Source: Bacteroidales bacterium UBA2295 (lineage in GTDB: Bacteria; Bacteroidota; Bacteroidia; Bacteroidales; Tenuifilaceae). Taken from it: a stretch of 30,277 nt of DNA. Position numbers and translations under genes: made by a program. Below, one piece after another: positions 1 through 7,654 of the stretch. Every line of letters starts with the position of its first letter. The first letter of the stretch is position 1. The notes beneath the pieces were generated by a model. It did no database searches and was not told the origin of the DNA. It worked only from the letters and a program-made list of their open reading frames with translations. The DNA is taken from contig DDWD01000060.1 of assembly GCA_002345825.1 (NCBI GenBank), forward strand, positions 1 through 30,277, given 5' to 3'.

Positions 1-1110
1 TTTTTATTTTTTGTCATGTACTAAACTTTTGCCTGTTCGGAAAAAGAATCCAAGCTAAAGCTGCCTGACTACATAACCCTGGAACAGGAAATCGGCGAAC
101 GACCTGACTGGCATCCAACCAGCTCTGATAGGTATATTTTTGTGGCTAAACCCGGAGGGAAGCCTTTCGAGAAAACGATCTCCACTGGTGAAGTTCGGTC
201 CATCCTTCCTCCGGACTGCGATAATTGCAAAATGTGGCGGATCTACTACTTAAAGAATGGCGATTACCTAATGACCATTGGACCTACTCGTGATAGTGCC
301 ACAATTCAGATAGTTTATAAAGATCTTGACAAACCTGCCTGGAACACAGGCATCATCGCTCACGAGGGAGTTGCCGTATCCCGACACACCTGGCAACTTG
401 CCTGGACCAATGGCCCTGATATCCATTATGGCGAGATAGTTTATGGTGACGATGGTGTGCCCAATGTGGAGAATATTCGGGTTATCCTGAATGTGGACGA
501 ACTAAAGGAGCGAGACAAAACAATACCAGGTGAAGGAGTCGGAGCTACCCGTTACTTGGATTATCATGAGCCACAGAACTGGAGACCGCCATACGATAGA
601 GAGCTAATTTTCAGTCGTTATGGCACATCAACCACCGACAAATACTCATGCGAGGTATGGATTTGGAATATGGACACTGACTCTGTCAAAAACATATCTA
701 ATCGTCACGAATACTACGACGAACCGGAAGGTGTATTTCCCGATGGTAAATATACATTAGTAGAATGCGATATGTACCTGCCTATTAGCCAACATGCCCA
801 GATTTTAGACCTCTACATGATGCCGCTCGACAGCGCTGGCAATAATATGGTCCGGTTGACCCACTTTGGCGACTACAAAATGCCCAACAGCGATGTCACT
901 TATAAGGCAAACCAAGGAGTTATATCTGAAGATGGAAAATATATGCTCTTTGGTGAAGGCCGCTCCAATACTAACGACCAGCCTGGCACCGGATTTGGAA
1001 TATACCTGTTCGATTTCGAGGCAGCGGGCATTAATGTGAACCCCGGGGTTGGTGCAGACACGTCTAAAATTGACCCTGTGAGATCTAGCAGTCTTCCAGA
1101 AGGACATTAA
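1..1110 (+). CDS. TolB-like beta-propeller lipoprotein, 5'-partial, stop codon in signal peptide
   Basis: The reading frame is open from base 25 to the stop at 1108-1110 and clearly coding upstream of the first usable start (GTG 142): residues such as LPDYITLEQEIGERPDWHP precede it. A lipobox-like TFAC (Cys at 34-36) is preceded by a hydrophobic stretch FLFFVMY, as expected of a lipoprotein signal peptide cut by the window edge. A TAA at 22-24 interrupts that stretch; a single T-to-A change from TTA (Leu) would explain it. The body has repeated 'RPDWHPTSSDRYIF', 'EPEGVFPDGKYTL' and 'ISEDGKYMLFGEG' units, the WD40-like/PD40 blade pattern of TolB-type propellers. It is probably a surface or periplasmic binding protein; no substrate can be read. 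Either it is a recent pseudogene, there is a sequencing error, or translation starts at GTG 142 without export. Family call moderate; gene reality high. Confidence 0.7.
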
Positions 1111-1160
1111 TCAGAGGATTATCACGTCTTCCCTGACACAATAATTTTGAGGGCTAAAAA

Positions 1161-1236
1161 GTAGAGTAGGCAAGGGGGGATCTCACCCCCAAGCCTCTCT
1201 CATAAACGTACGTGAACCTCTCGATTCATAAGGCTC
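1161..1236 (-). ncRNA. Group II intron 3' end (domains V and VI), degenerate
   Basis: On the minus strand, 1236 to 1203 gives a 34-nt domain V: GAGCC at its 5' end, a central GAGAGG-type tetraloop region and a closing ACGTACG. It contains the AGC catalytic triad and differs from the canonical form at a few stem positions (GAGCCT where GAGCCG is usual). It is followed by a domain VI-like stem, GGCTTGGGGG paired with CCCCCCTTGCC (about 1200 to 1165). The intron 3' boundary would lie near 1161. The reverse transcriptase remnant ends about 17 nt upstream of domain V, the usual order. No intact intron is present: the RT 5' part and domain I are missing. Confidence 0.75.
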
Positions 1237-1252
1237 TTCATGACAAAGACAA

Positions 1253-1492
1253 TCAGGGCAAGAAGCCAAATTGCCAATGCACAAACAGGTAGGGATAGCA
1301 TTGCGCAATACCCCGCAGTTATTTGTGAGCATTGTACCAATGGAGACGCGTGAATTGTCGATACTTGTTACGTATCCATTTCACCAAACGCATGTTGATG
1401 ACTCGGAATAGTTTCCGTAGCTCGGACTTTCGAAACTTGGATAGTAGTTCACCCACCCTCTGATTTGGGTGATTAAGCAACTCTGCATTAGC
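1253..1492 (-). pseudogene. Group II intron reverse transcriptase/maturase, C-terminal remnant
   Basis: Minus-strand translation from 1492 to the stop at 1253-1255 gives segments such as KFRKSELRKLFRVINMRLVK, WIRNKYRQF and YPYLFVHWQFGFLP. This is the characteristic C-terminal tail of bacterial group II intron-encoded RT/maturases (LRLVKW..NKY ... HW..G). One internal stop replaces the usual Trp in the 'W-L-R' motif, and an in-frame stop lies just upstream of the fragment, so only about 80 codons of a protein normally over 400 aa survive. It sits directly 5' of domain V (1203-1236), confirming the assignment. The element is dead and lies in opposite orientation to the cassette-like genes that follow. 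Confidence 0.8.
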
Positions 1493-1507
1493 CTATAAGC
1501 AACCCCC

Positions 1508-1536
1508 ACCTATGTTCGGTAGGTAGGAACATAGGT
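1508..1536. repeat. Perfect 10-bp inverted repeat
   Basis: ACCTATGTTC (1508-1517) and GAACATAGGT (1527-1536) are perfect inverted repeats around a 9-nt loop. It lies between the intron remnant and the attC-like right arm at 1601-1613 and could be a leftover stem of an intron domain or of the disrupted attC-like site. No T-run follows, so an intrinsic terminator is unlikely. Confidence 0.6.
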
Positions 1537-1589
1537 TCCGGTTTGGCTCAATATTCAGCACGGCTTCGTATCCAAGCCATTTATGTCCG

Positions 1590-1613
1590 CATTCTAATCC
1601 AACCCCCGTTAGT
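1590..1613 (+). repeat. attC-like site, right arm only
   Basis: CCAACCCCCGTTAGT (1599-1613) matches the right arms of the attC-like palindromes at 3721-3749, 5241-5257 and 8541-8556 (C-rich run then CGTTAG). The matching left arm (CAACAAGGGG type) is not found between 1111 and 1590, where the intron remnant lies. This suggests the site was disrupted there. It marks the left edge of the cassette-like zone, just upstream of the SIR2 unit. Confidence 0.5.
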
Positions 1614-1680
1614 ATGATGGACATTTTATCACTCTTTTGGGGTGTTTTTTTAAAGAATTCTTTCCCCTACATTTTGTATT

Positions 1681-1776
1681 ATCGGCATACCCGCTGGCTA
1701 TCCATTGTTACTGGGGGCTTTTTGCCAATAACACCACATGCACAGGGTAAGGTTATGCCTTGCCGCATATGCCGAT
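1681..1776. repeat. Structured element bounded by 9-bp inverted repeats
   Basis: ATCGGCATA (1681-1689) pairs perfectly with TATGCCGAT (1768-1776). Inside are smaller hairpins, including GGTAAGG...CCTTGCC (1750-1764 region). The whole 96-bp block could fold into a branched cruciform. It lies immediately upstream of the putative promoter of the SIR2 gene, so it may be a regulatory structure or another degenerate recombination site. The function is not known. Confidence 0.5.
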
Positions 1777-1786
1777 GATTTTTTTG

Positions 1787-1794
1787 TACATTTG
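1787..1794 (+). promoter_or_regulatory. Bacteroidota-type -7 box for the SIR2 gene
   Basis: TACATTTG exactly matches TAnnTTTG. Transcription would start near 1801, giving a leader of about 50 nt before ATG 1850. A convincing -33 element at the usual distance is not evident. The cassette-like unit may thus carry its own promoter. Confidence 0.4.
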
Positions 1795-1849
1795 GTGTTG
1801 GTATAAGTAAGTTGGCAACAAGCTTGAAAGATTAAAAAAACAGGTAACT

Positions 1850-3610
1850 ATGAATAATACTATTACAACAATATCCTTTTCAATATTTTCAAACAAAGGC
1901 ATTTATGCATTGCTTCTTGGTTCTGGAATATCAAAAAATTCTGGAATTCCAACTGGTTGGGATATAGTTGTAGACTTAATAAAAAAATTAGCAGTAGTAA
2001 ATAAAGAAGATTGTACACCAAATCCTGAAGAATGGTTTATAAAAAAATATAATCAGGAACCTAACTACTCTTCTATCCTATCAAAGCTTGTAAAATCATC
2101 TACAGAAAGATTGAATTTATTAAAACCATATTTTGAACCTACAGATGAAGAATTAGAACAAGGATTAAAACAACCAACAGATACTCATAAAAAAATTGCT
2201 TCATTAATTAAAAAAGGTTTTATTAAAGTTGTCATTACAACTAACTTTGATAGGTTGTTAGAAAAGGCATTATCTATTGAAGGCATTGAACCAATTGTAA
2301 TTAGACATCCTGATGATATAGATGGTGCAATGCCATTAGTTCACAGCAATTTTATTTTAATAAAAATTAATGGTGATTATCTTGATTCAAGATTCCTTAA
2401 CACAAAAGAAGAACTATCAATCTATAACAAAAAAATTTATGATTATGTACTTAGAATTGTAAATGAATATGGAATAATTTCTTGTGGTTGGTCAGGTAAA
2501 TGGGACATTGCACTTGTGAATGCTATAAAGAAAAGTGAAAACTTTAGGTTTTATAGTTACTGGACTTATCTGGGGCATTGCGAAGATGAATTGAAGGAAA
2601 TAGCTCAATTTAGGAAAGGTCAAACTCTTAAAATAGAAAGTTCAGATGTTTTTTTTAGGGAACTTTATGAAAACATTAATGCTTTAGAAAGAATTAATTC
2701 TAATCATCCCCTTTCAAAAGATATAACTGTTGCACGTTTGAAAAAATATATTGTAAAAGATGAATATAAAATACTTTTGCACGATTTGATTCAAGAACAA
2801 CTAGAATGTTCTTTAATGAATCTTAGAGTCAAAGATGATTTTAGTCTATATCCCAGCAAAAAAAACTTGCTCCCAATAATCTCTCATTACATTCATTCAT
2901 TAGAAATTTTACTGCAATTAATAATTAATGGTGTTTTCTGGGCTAATAAGGAAAATTCATATTTGTTTATACTAATCTTAGAATCAATTTCTGAACCATT
3001 TAAGTTTCAACAAGGAAGTTACTATAAAGAAACAAGAGATTTATTCTATTTCCCTTCACTTATTGTTTTATATTGTATTGGGTTGAGTGCATTAAAAAAA
3101 GACAATTATGAAATAATAAATGCTTGCTTTAATTTAAAAATTCGAACCTATGATTCCGAATATTCAGATGAGATTTTTTTGTTAGAAAAGGTTCATCCTT
3201 GTATTGTTGAACAGAAAATAATGAATGAAATTCTCTCTAGTAATTACTTAACACCATTAAGCACATATTTACATAAAACCTTAGAGCCATTGTTCGTTAA
3301 ACATTTATACAGTGTAAAAGATTTTCAGAAAAAATTTGATGTTTTTGAATATTTAATTTCTTTAAATTTCTTACATCTTGTTGGTCCTAAATGGGGGCAT
3401 GATTGGGCTCCTTGGGGTGAATATCAATGGAGAAAAAATGAATATTTAAGGAGCGAATCAAGAATTTTTACTGATTTTTTCAAGGAAGCAGAGGTATTAA
3501 AAGAAAATTGGTCACCCTTGAAAGTTGGTATGTTTAATAGTAAATATCAGGTATTTGAAGACACAAAGACCAAATTAGATAATTTCTTAAGTGAAATCTA
3601 TTTACATTAA
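1850..3610 (+). CDS. SIR2-like domain protein (putative NADase defence effector)
   Basis: 586 aa. The N-terminal third is a SIR2-like Rossmann domain: GSGISKNSGIPTGWD at residues 24-38 (NAD-binding GxGxS), ITTNFDRLLEKAL with the catalytic-type Asn at 132, INGDYLDSR at 173-181, and YGIISCGWSGKWD near 206-218. Bacterial SIR2 proteins of this type are typically NAD-depleting abortive-infection effectors. The position usually occupied by the catalytic His of the HG motif appears to be Asn (INGD); some relatives may share this, so loss of activity cannot be concluded. Residues about 270-586 are a long, mostly helical C-terminal part that I do not recognise, plausibly the sensor. No signal peptide: cytoplasmic. 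The gene is strongly AT-rich relative to the backbone, stands alone on its strand, has its own -7 box and is followed after 10 nt by an attC-like palindrome, so it looks like a captured cassette. Confidence 0.8.
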   Translation: MNNTITTISFSIFSNKGIYALLLGSGISKNSGIPTGWDIVVDLIKKLAVVNKEDCTPNPEEWFIKKYNQEPNYSSILSKLVKSSTERLNLLKPYFEPTDEELEQGLKQPTDTHKKIASLIKKGFIKVVITTNFDRLLEKALSIEGIEPIVIRHPDDIDGAMPLVHSNFILIKINGDYLDSRFLNTKEELSIYNKKIYDYVLRIVNEYGIISCGWSGKWDIALVNAIKKSENFRFYSYWTYLGHCEDELKEIAQFRKGQTLKIESSDVFFRELYENINALERINSNHPLSKDITVARLKKYIVKDEYKILLHDLIQEQLECSLMNLRVKDDFSLYPSKKNLLPIISHYIHSLEILLQLIINGVFWANKENSYLFILILESISEPFKFQQGSYYKETRDLFYFPSLIVLYCIGLSALKKDNYEIINACFNLKIRTYDSEYSDEIFLLEKVHPCIVEQKIMNEILSSNYLTPLSTYLHKTLEPLFVKHLYSVKDFQKKFDVFEYLISLNFLHLVGPKWGHDWAPWGEYQWRKNEYLRSESRIFTDFFKEAEVLKENWSPLKVGMFNSKYQVFEDTKTKLDNFLSEIYLH

Positions 3611-3618
3611 AAAAGCCA

Positions 3619-3750
3619 GTTGCCAACAAGGGGTTAATAAAATGCAGGTAACCAGCGGATTAGGAAACGTACTCGCTTTTTTGTAGTTTCGTAGCGTGGG
3701 ACAATGAATCGTTTCAAACTCCTGCACTTTACCAACCCCCAGCCGTTAGA
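3619..3750 (+). repeat. attC-like imperfect palindrome following the SIR2 gene
   Basis: The left arm GGGGTTAATAAAATGCAGG (3630-3648), preceded by GTTGCCAACAA (3619-3629), pairs with the right arm CCTGCACTTTACCAACCCC (3721-3739), followed by the box CCGTTAG (3743-3749). Arms pair 16 of 19 and are separated by about 72 nt. Position just after a stop codon, length about 130 bp, an AAC box on the left and a GTTAG box on the right are the properties of integron attC sites. Arms recur at 5127-5257, 11944-11953 and 18824-18946. Confidence 0.65.
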
Positions 3751-3797
3751 GGTAATTTTCAAAGACATCCCAGAACTTACTGATTCTTATTAAATAT

Positions 3798-3805
3798 TAT
3801 CTTTG
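3798..3805 (+). promoter_or_regulatory. Bacteroidota-type -7 box for the lipoprotein gene
   Basis: TATCTTTG matches TAnnTTTG exactly, 25 nt upstream of ATG 3831. The predicted start of transcription is about 3812, leaving a short leader. It lies inside the cassette-like unit, after the preceding attC-like site. Confidence 0.4.
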
Positions 3806-3830
3806 GACTAAACTAACTTTCGAAAATTAA

Positions 3831-5084
3831 ATGCATATGAAACTTATTACAAATTGTCTTTTACTTATTCTAGCTTTATCTTTAATTTCTTGCAAAGATG
3901 ACATAACAAACCCAGACATTAGTACTTTTAAGTTTGTTACTAATGAGAACTTTATACTGGAAAACGAAAGAAAGTGGGTTTTGATTTACAATAGCAACAA
4001 TATTGTTGTTGCCGAAGACGAATTGGAAAATGATATAGAAATTGAACTTGAATTCAACTCTGATAATAGTAATTCTTTATATACAGTTCAAATTGTATCC
4101 ACTCTATTTGACGGCAAGGATGAAGTATGTGATATTTACACTTATACTAACGTTGAACCAAATATATGGAAATTAAGTGGAGATACTAAATCTGTGAGGC
4201 CAACCCGATTAGGGGTGAATAAATTAGAATTCAATGATGGAAGTCATGACAATTTTCATTTCAGGCACATCCAAAATTTGGGCAATGGAAATAAAAATTA
4301 TTCTACTAATAAAATCTATATGGATCAATACTATAATCCGGATATTCTTTGGATTTGTTTACATGATGATGGTGAAAGACCTTATTACAAATTGATAGAA
4401 GATGTTTCTTTAAATGAGAACTTTACTATATCATCTAGTGATTTGACTCAGATGGAATGTGTTATTGATTATCAGATTCCTCAGTCGAGATACTCTTCAA
4501 TATATATTAACTCAGATCAAACCTATGGCGATGATATCAAACCTAATTTTAGAATTTACAGGGACGATCAATATGAGTCATCTCGGACTATAACAGGTTA
4601 TTATCCTGATAACTTGTTTTCACATTATCGTATGCATTTATTTGTATACACTGATAGTTATAGTGAAGTGATGGAATTTTGCGGTTCCTCACTACCAACT
4701 GTTTTTCATCAAATAGAAATTGAAGAAGTAGTAAATAATAGATCAATACAAAATTTCAATTCTACAATAACTGGTGAGGCGGACTTTGTTAAACATTTTT
4801 GGGAAAATAGTAATTATGACTTTATTAATGGTAATAAGATTTTTAGATATTATGTTTTTTCTCCAATAACTGGTGATTATTCTTTTAGTGCACCATCCCT
4901 TCCTGATTTCATAACAGAATTAAATCCTGATTTTATTGATTTAAAAAAACTTGCATTAAAATTATCTGCATATAGTAAAGTTGATAATTCAAGTAACTAT
5001 TCTGATTATATAAATAGGGAATTTATAAACCCAGAGCAGAAACAAAACTTTAGTTTGAAAATTACAAAGGAACTCTTTCAATAA
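3831..5084 (+). CDS. Orphan lipoprotein (cassette-borne)
   Basis: 417 aa with a clear lipoprotein signal: K4, hydrophobic LITNCLLLILALSLIS and lipobox LISC with Cys about residue 21, then acidic KDDITNPD as is common after Bacteroidota lipoprotein cysteines. ATG 3831 or the ATG two codons later (3837) could be the start. The mature part is rich in Asn, Ser, Tyr and Asp with predicted beta-strands; no recognisable domain or catalytic motif was found. It is AT-rich like the SIR2 gene. It sits alone between two attC-like palindromes (3619-3750 and 5127-5257), so its transcription and mobility are probably independent of its neighbours. Function unknown. Confidence 0.75.
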   Translation: MHMKLITNCLLLILALSLISCKDDITNPDISTFKFVTNENFILENERKWVLIYNSNNIVVAEDELENDIEIELEFNSDNSNSLYTVQIVSTLFDGKDEVCDIYTYTNVEPNIWKLSGDTKSVRPTRLGVNKLEFNDGSHDNFHFRHIQNLGNGNKNYSTNKIYMDQYYNPDILWICLHDDGERPYYKLIEDVSLNENFTISSSDLTQMECVIDYQIPQSRYSSIYINSDQTYGDDIKPNFRIYRDDQYESSRTITGYYPDNLFSHYRMHLFVYTDSYSEVMEFCGSSLPTVFHQIEIEEVVNNRSIQNFNSTITGEADFVKHFWENSNYDFINGNKIFRYYVFSPITGDYSFSAPSLPDFITELNPDFIDLKKLALKLSAYSKVDNSSNYSDYINREFINPEQKQNFSLKITKELFQ

Positions 5085-5126
5085 ATGTTTCTTAATTCAA
5101 ATATCTGACTAAAACAAATAACTACC

Positions 5127-5257
5127 CACAACAAGGGGTGAACACAATGCTGGTTTTTGGCGGTTTAGTCCACTTCTCGTTCCAATCCAGCTCCGTCCCG
5201 TCAGGACGATGACGCGATGTTCCAATATCCAGACCTCATGCGCTCCCCCCCACCGTT
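5127..5257 (+). repeat. attC-like palindrome following the orphan lipoprotein
   Basis: The left arm CAACAAGGGGTGAACACAAT (5129-5148) is matched by a C-rich right arm with the box CCGTTAG (5241-5257). Inner pairing is weaker than at 3619-3750, and a small hairpin CGTCC...GGACG lies inside. The left arm with its upstream flank (5117-5140) is repeated at 11932-11955 with a single mismatch over 24 bp, direct evidence that these arms belong to one repeat family. Confidence 0.6.
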
Positions 5258-5291
5258 AGTAAAAATTAACAACTAAACACAAGGATGTCAA

Positions 5292-6518
5292 ATGAAAAGA
5301 TTACTTTTTTTATTGCTAGCGGGGTTATCGCTTTTTGTGAATGCTCAGTCAGTAAATGAATTTCCCCTATTGAAAGGAGAATATTTAGGACAAAAAACAC
5401 CAGATACTATACCAGAAATATTTGCTAAAGACATTGTTTCTGACTCAACATGGTATGAACATTGTCAACTTGCTATTTCACCAAAGGGTGATGAGATTTA
5501 TTGGTCCGCATTTTCCAAAAAATATCCACTACCTAATGGAAAAGGTAATACTGAACAGATTTACTATTCCAAAATTGAAGATGGGAAATGGACTAAACCT
5601 GCTTTAGCTGAATTTGTTACTGATTATTTAACATATGGAAACGGATCTCCTGTTTTTTCACCTGATGGTTCTGGTATGTATTTTAATTCAACCAGACCAG
5701 ATGGTTTAGGAGGAGCAGATGTTTGGTATGTAGAAAGAGCGAACGAAAAATGGAATACGCCTGTAAATATAGGCGCACCGGTTAATAATGAAAAGGCAAA
5801 TTGGTCTCCATCATTTTCTAATAACGAAACGGCTTTTTTAGTGGAAACGGATCAAAATAATCCAAATGCAAGACCTGTTCGTTTTGTATATAGGAATAAC
5901 ATGTTTATGGATTCTTCCACAGTAAAAATTCATCCTGACTTTTACCCTTATTATTCAATTACTGTATCACCAGATGAAGATTTTATGATTTTTTCTGGTT
6001 ATCATTATCTTGGTGTTGGTGTACTTGATTTATATGTTTGTTATAAAGATGAGCAGGATAATTGGGGCTATCCGATTATGATGAGAGATAAAATAACCAC
6101 AGAGTCAATAGAAAGATTTCCTGTAGTTTCTCCTGACGGGAAATTTCTTTTTTTCGTTCGACAAGAAGATACGCATAACTTTTACTGGGTATCAACAAGG
6201 ATACTTGATAAGTATAGAAGTGAAAGCTTGGAGAAAATGAAGAGCACTCCACGATTTATTGATACGCAATTAGAAGCCGAAGAAATAAACGAATACCTTG
6301 GAGTATATTCTCCTCTTGATAAGCCTTTTAAATTTACTATTAGCAGTGAAGAAGGCAAACTAAAAATAAAAATGGGTAGCTCAACTTATCCTTTAGAATG
6401 CTATGGTAAAAATAAATTTAAATATGATAAACGGATGATAAAGATAGAATTCTTTCCAGACGAGAATAGAATGTTTTTTCAAAGTGGAATTGAAAAAATT
6501 GATTTTGTAAAGGAGTAA
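5292..6518 (+). CDS. Secreted PD40 (TolB-like) beta-propeller protein
   Basis: 408 aa. Signal peptide MKRLLFLLLAGLSLFVNAQ. Blade motifs recur: ISPKGDEIYWSAF (about 62-74), FSPDGSGMYFNSTRPDGLGG (about 122-141), WSPSFSNNETAF, VSPDEDFMIFSG and VSPDGKFLFFVRQ, which is the WD40-like/PD40 pattern. The segment RPDGLGGADVWYVERANEKW is the usual Bacteroidota OmpA/PD40 style blade. A C-terminal segment (about 335-408: EYLGVYSP...FKFTISSEEGKLKIKM) resembles the DUF3471-type beta domain found at the end of esterases and peptidases. It is probably a periplasmic or secreted binding protein; the ligand is unknown. It follows an attC-like site by 35 bp; no clear TAnnTTTG box is seen. A strong palindrome begins right after the stop. 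Confidence 0.75.
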   Translation: MKRLLFLLLAGLSLFVNAQSVNEFPLLKGEYLGQKTPDTIPEIFAKDIVSDSTWYEHCQLAISPKGDEIYWSAFSKKYPLPNGKGNTEQIYYSKIEDGKWTKPALAEFVTDYLTYGNGSPVFSPDGSGMYFNSTRPDGLGGADVWYVERANEKWNTPVNIGAPVNNEKANWSPSFSNNETAFLVETDQNNPNARPVRFVYRNNMFMDSSTVKIHPDFYPYYSITVSPDEDFMIFSGYHYLGVGVLDLYVCYKDEQDNWGYPIMMRDKITTESIERFPVVSPDGKFLFFVRQEDTHNFYWVSTRILDKYRSESLEKMKSTPRFIDTQLEAEEINEYLGVYSPLDKPFKFTISSEEGKLKIKMGSSTYPLECYGKNKFKYDKRMIKIEFFPDENRMFFQSGIEKIDFVKE

Positions 6519-6520
6519 TT

Positions 6521-6642
6521 TATAGCTAGAAACTGTTTAAGTTTAAATTAGTACTTTGATTTTTAGTTGCCACGGGCTTAAGCCCGTGGTCAATTAGCAA
6601 AATGTTTTGTAGGAATAGAACTTAAACAGTTTTTGGTGCTAT
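6521..6642. repeat. Nested palindrome, MITE/REP-like element
   Basis: Outer arms AAACTGTTTAAGTT (6530-6543) and AACTTAAACAGTTT (6619-6632) are perfect 14-bp inverted repeats. At the centre is the perfect 20-bp palindrome CCACGGGCTTAAGCCCGTGG (6570-6589). Flanking ATAGC (6522-6526) and GCTAT (6638-6642) extend the symmetry. No coding sequence is inside. The central palindrome resembles REP-type sequences mobilised in trans by Y1 (RAYT) transposases; that link is inference. It starts three bases after a stop codon and may also end transcription. Confidence 0.65.
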
Positions 6643-6673
6643 TATATGACGATAAACCAAAACATTACAGCGT

Positions 6674-6994
6674 ATGACAACCCTTATATTTGGAGTAGTT
6701 TTAATCCTAGCCGGACTACTAATCAAATACGGTAAGATTTACTGCTTGATTGCTGGTTTAAATACAATGAACCACAAGCAAAGAGCAGAGTATAACCTTG
6801 AAGAAATTGGCACTTTGTTTCGAAATGTTTTGGGTCTCGTGGGAATATTTATGATTACCGGAAATCTTATTACACGGCATTTCGGGAACAATTTGTTCGA
6901 TCTACTCTTTACCCTTGTCCCTGCACTTGTGGGGTGCATAGCTCTTTTGGCTATGCTAAACTCCGATAAATACAAAAACTCTTTTTTAGAATAA
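6674..6994 (+). CDS. DUF3784-like small membrane protein
   Basis: 106 aa. The N-terminal helix TTLIFGVVLILAGLLIKYGK, followed by CLIAGLNTMNHKQRAEYNLE, is the hallmark of DUF3784 proteins (LIKY..LIAGYNTM). Two further membrane segments follow (about 51-65 and 75-94), with a short polar C-terminus. An inner-membrane protein with no enzymatic motif. It is 62 bp upstream of the DUF2007 gene on the same strand and may be co-transcribed with it. Function of the family is unknown. Less AT-rich than the SIR2 and lipoprotein genes. Confidence 0.7.
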   Translation: MTTLIFGVVLILAGLLIKYGKIYCLIAGLNTMNHKQRAEYNLEEIGTLFRNVLGLVGIFMITGNLITRHFGNNLFDLLFTLVPALVGCIALLAMLNSDKYKNSFLE

Positions 6995-7056
6995 ACGCCA
7001 TATCTTTAAAAATTGAATTCTAAGATTTAATCTCTTAATGACCAAAAACTACTCTA

Positions 7057-7299
7057 ATGACAGCAAACAAAAAGAACGAATTGATGGAAATATTTTCAGG
7101 GTCTGCTATCGAAGCTGAAATTGTTAGAAGCATACTAGAGGACAACAAGATTGAGTCATTTCTAAAAGATGAATATATGGGAACTATAGCCCCTTGGCAT
7201 ACAGCACCAGGAGGTGTGGGTTCAGTGAAGGTTGTTATCTCGAATTTGGATTATCCACAGGCAAAACCAATTGTTGAACAGTATCGCAATTCGAAATAA
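7057..7299 (+). CDS. DUF2007-like putative signal-transducing protein
   Basis: 80 aa, a typical length for the family. It shows the DUF2007 pattern: LMEIFSGSAIEAEIVRSILE (about 9-28), DNKIESFLKDEYMGTIAPW, GSVKVVISNLDYPQAKPIVE. These are small ferredoxin-like-fold proteins of unknown role, often annotated as putative signal transducers. Cytoplasmic; no signal peptide. The last conserved feature, a C-terminal acidic or aromatic tail, is replaced here by QYRNSK. It is the second gene of a possible two-gene unit with the DUF3784 protein. Confidence 0.75.
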   Translation: MTANKKNELMEIFSGSAIEAEIVRSILEDNKIESFLKDEYMGTIAPWHTAPGGVGSVKVVISNLDYPQAKPIVEQYRNSK

Positions 7300-7654
7300 G
7301 CCTTTCTATTGTGATTATACTATCTGAATAGAATACCGAGAGAACTTAAAACTCTATTCGCCCGCTACCGCGGAGAAATGGTGTTAACTCATGGCTGGGG
7401 ACAGTGGGTTTTCCTAACAACGATATTAAGGACAAATACAGATAATGGATAAAGGCTCTCGTAGTCTATGGCCCCACAGCTGAGCTGATGGGCTAGTACA
7501 CCAGCTGGTCAACCTGTTCAATACTCACAATGCGGATTATGGGGGGTACTTGAACGACAAACTCAACGCCACTGGCGCTCTTTTAGAGGTGTTAAATGGT
7601 TGAAATTAACTACAAAACCAGAAAAATATGAAAACAACAAACATTTTTTAAAAA
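7300..7654 (+). other. Gap with a possible coding remnant (7484-7603) and no intact gene
   Basis: Between the DUF2007 gene and the next start, one frame from 7484 to the stop at 7601-7603 encodes 39 residues of protein-like composition (LVNLFNTHNADYGGYLN ... ALLEVLNG) but has an in-frame stop just upstream and no start. This may be the tail of a decayed gene; the family is not recognised. CCCGCTACCGC at 7361-7371 repeats the arm of the hairpin at 8487-8516 but without its partner arm. I see no promoter or RNA gene here. Confidence 0.3.

Noticed and set aside
7378..7449. Short frame beginning at an ATG near 7378
   Set aside because: Only about 24 codons, no ribosome site, no operon context and no recognisable composition.
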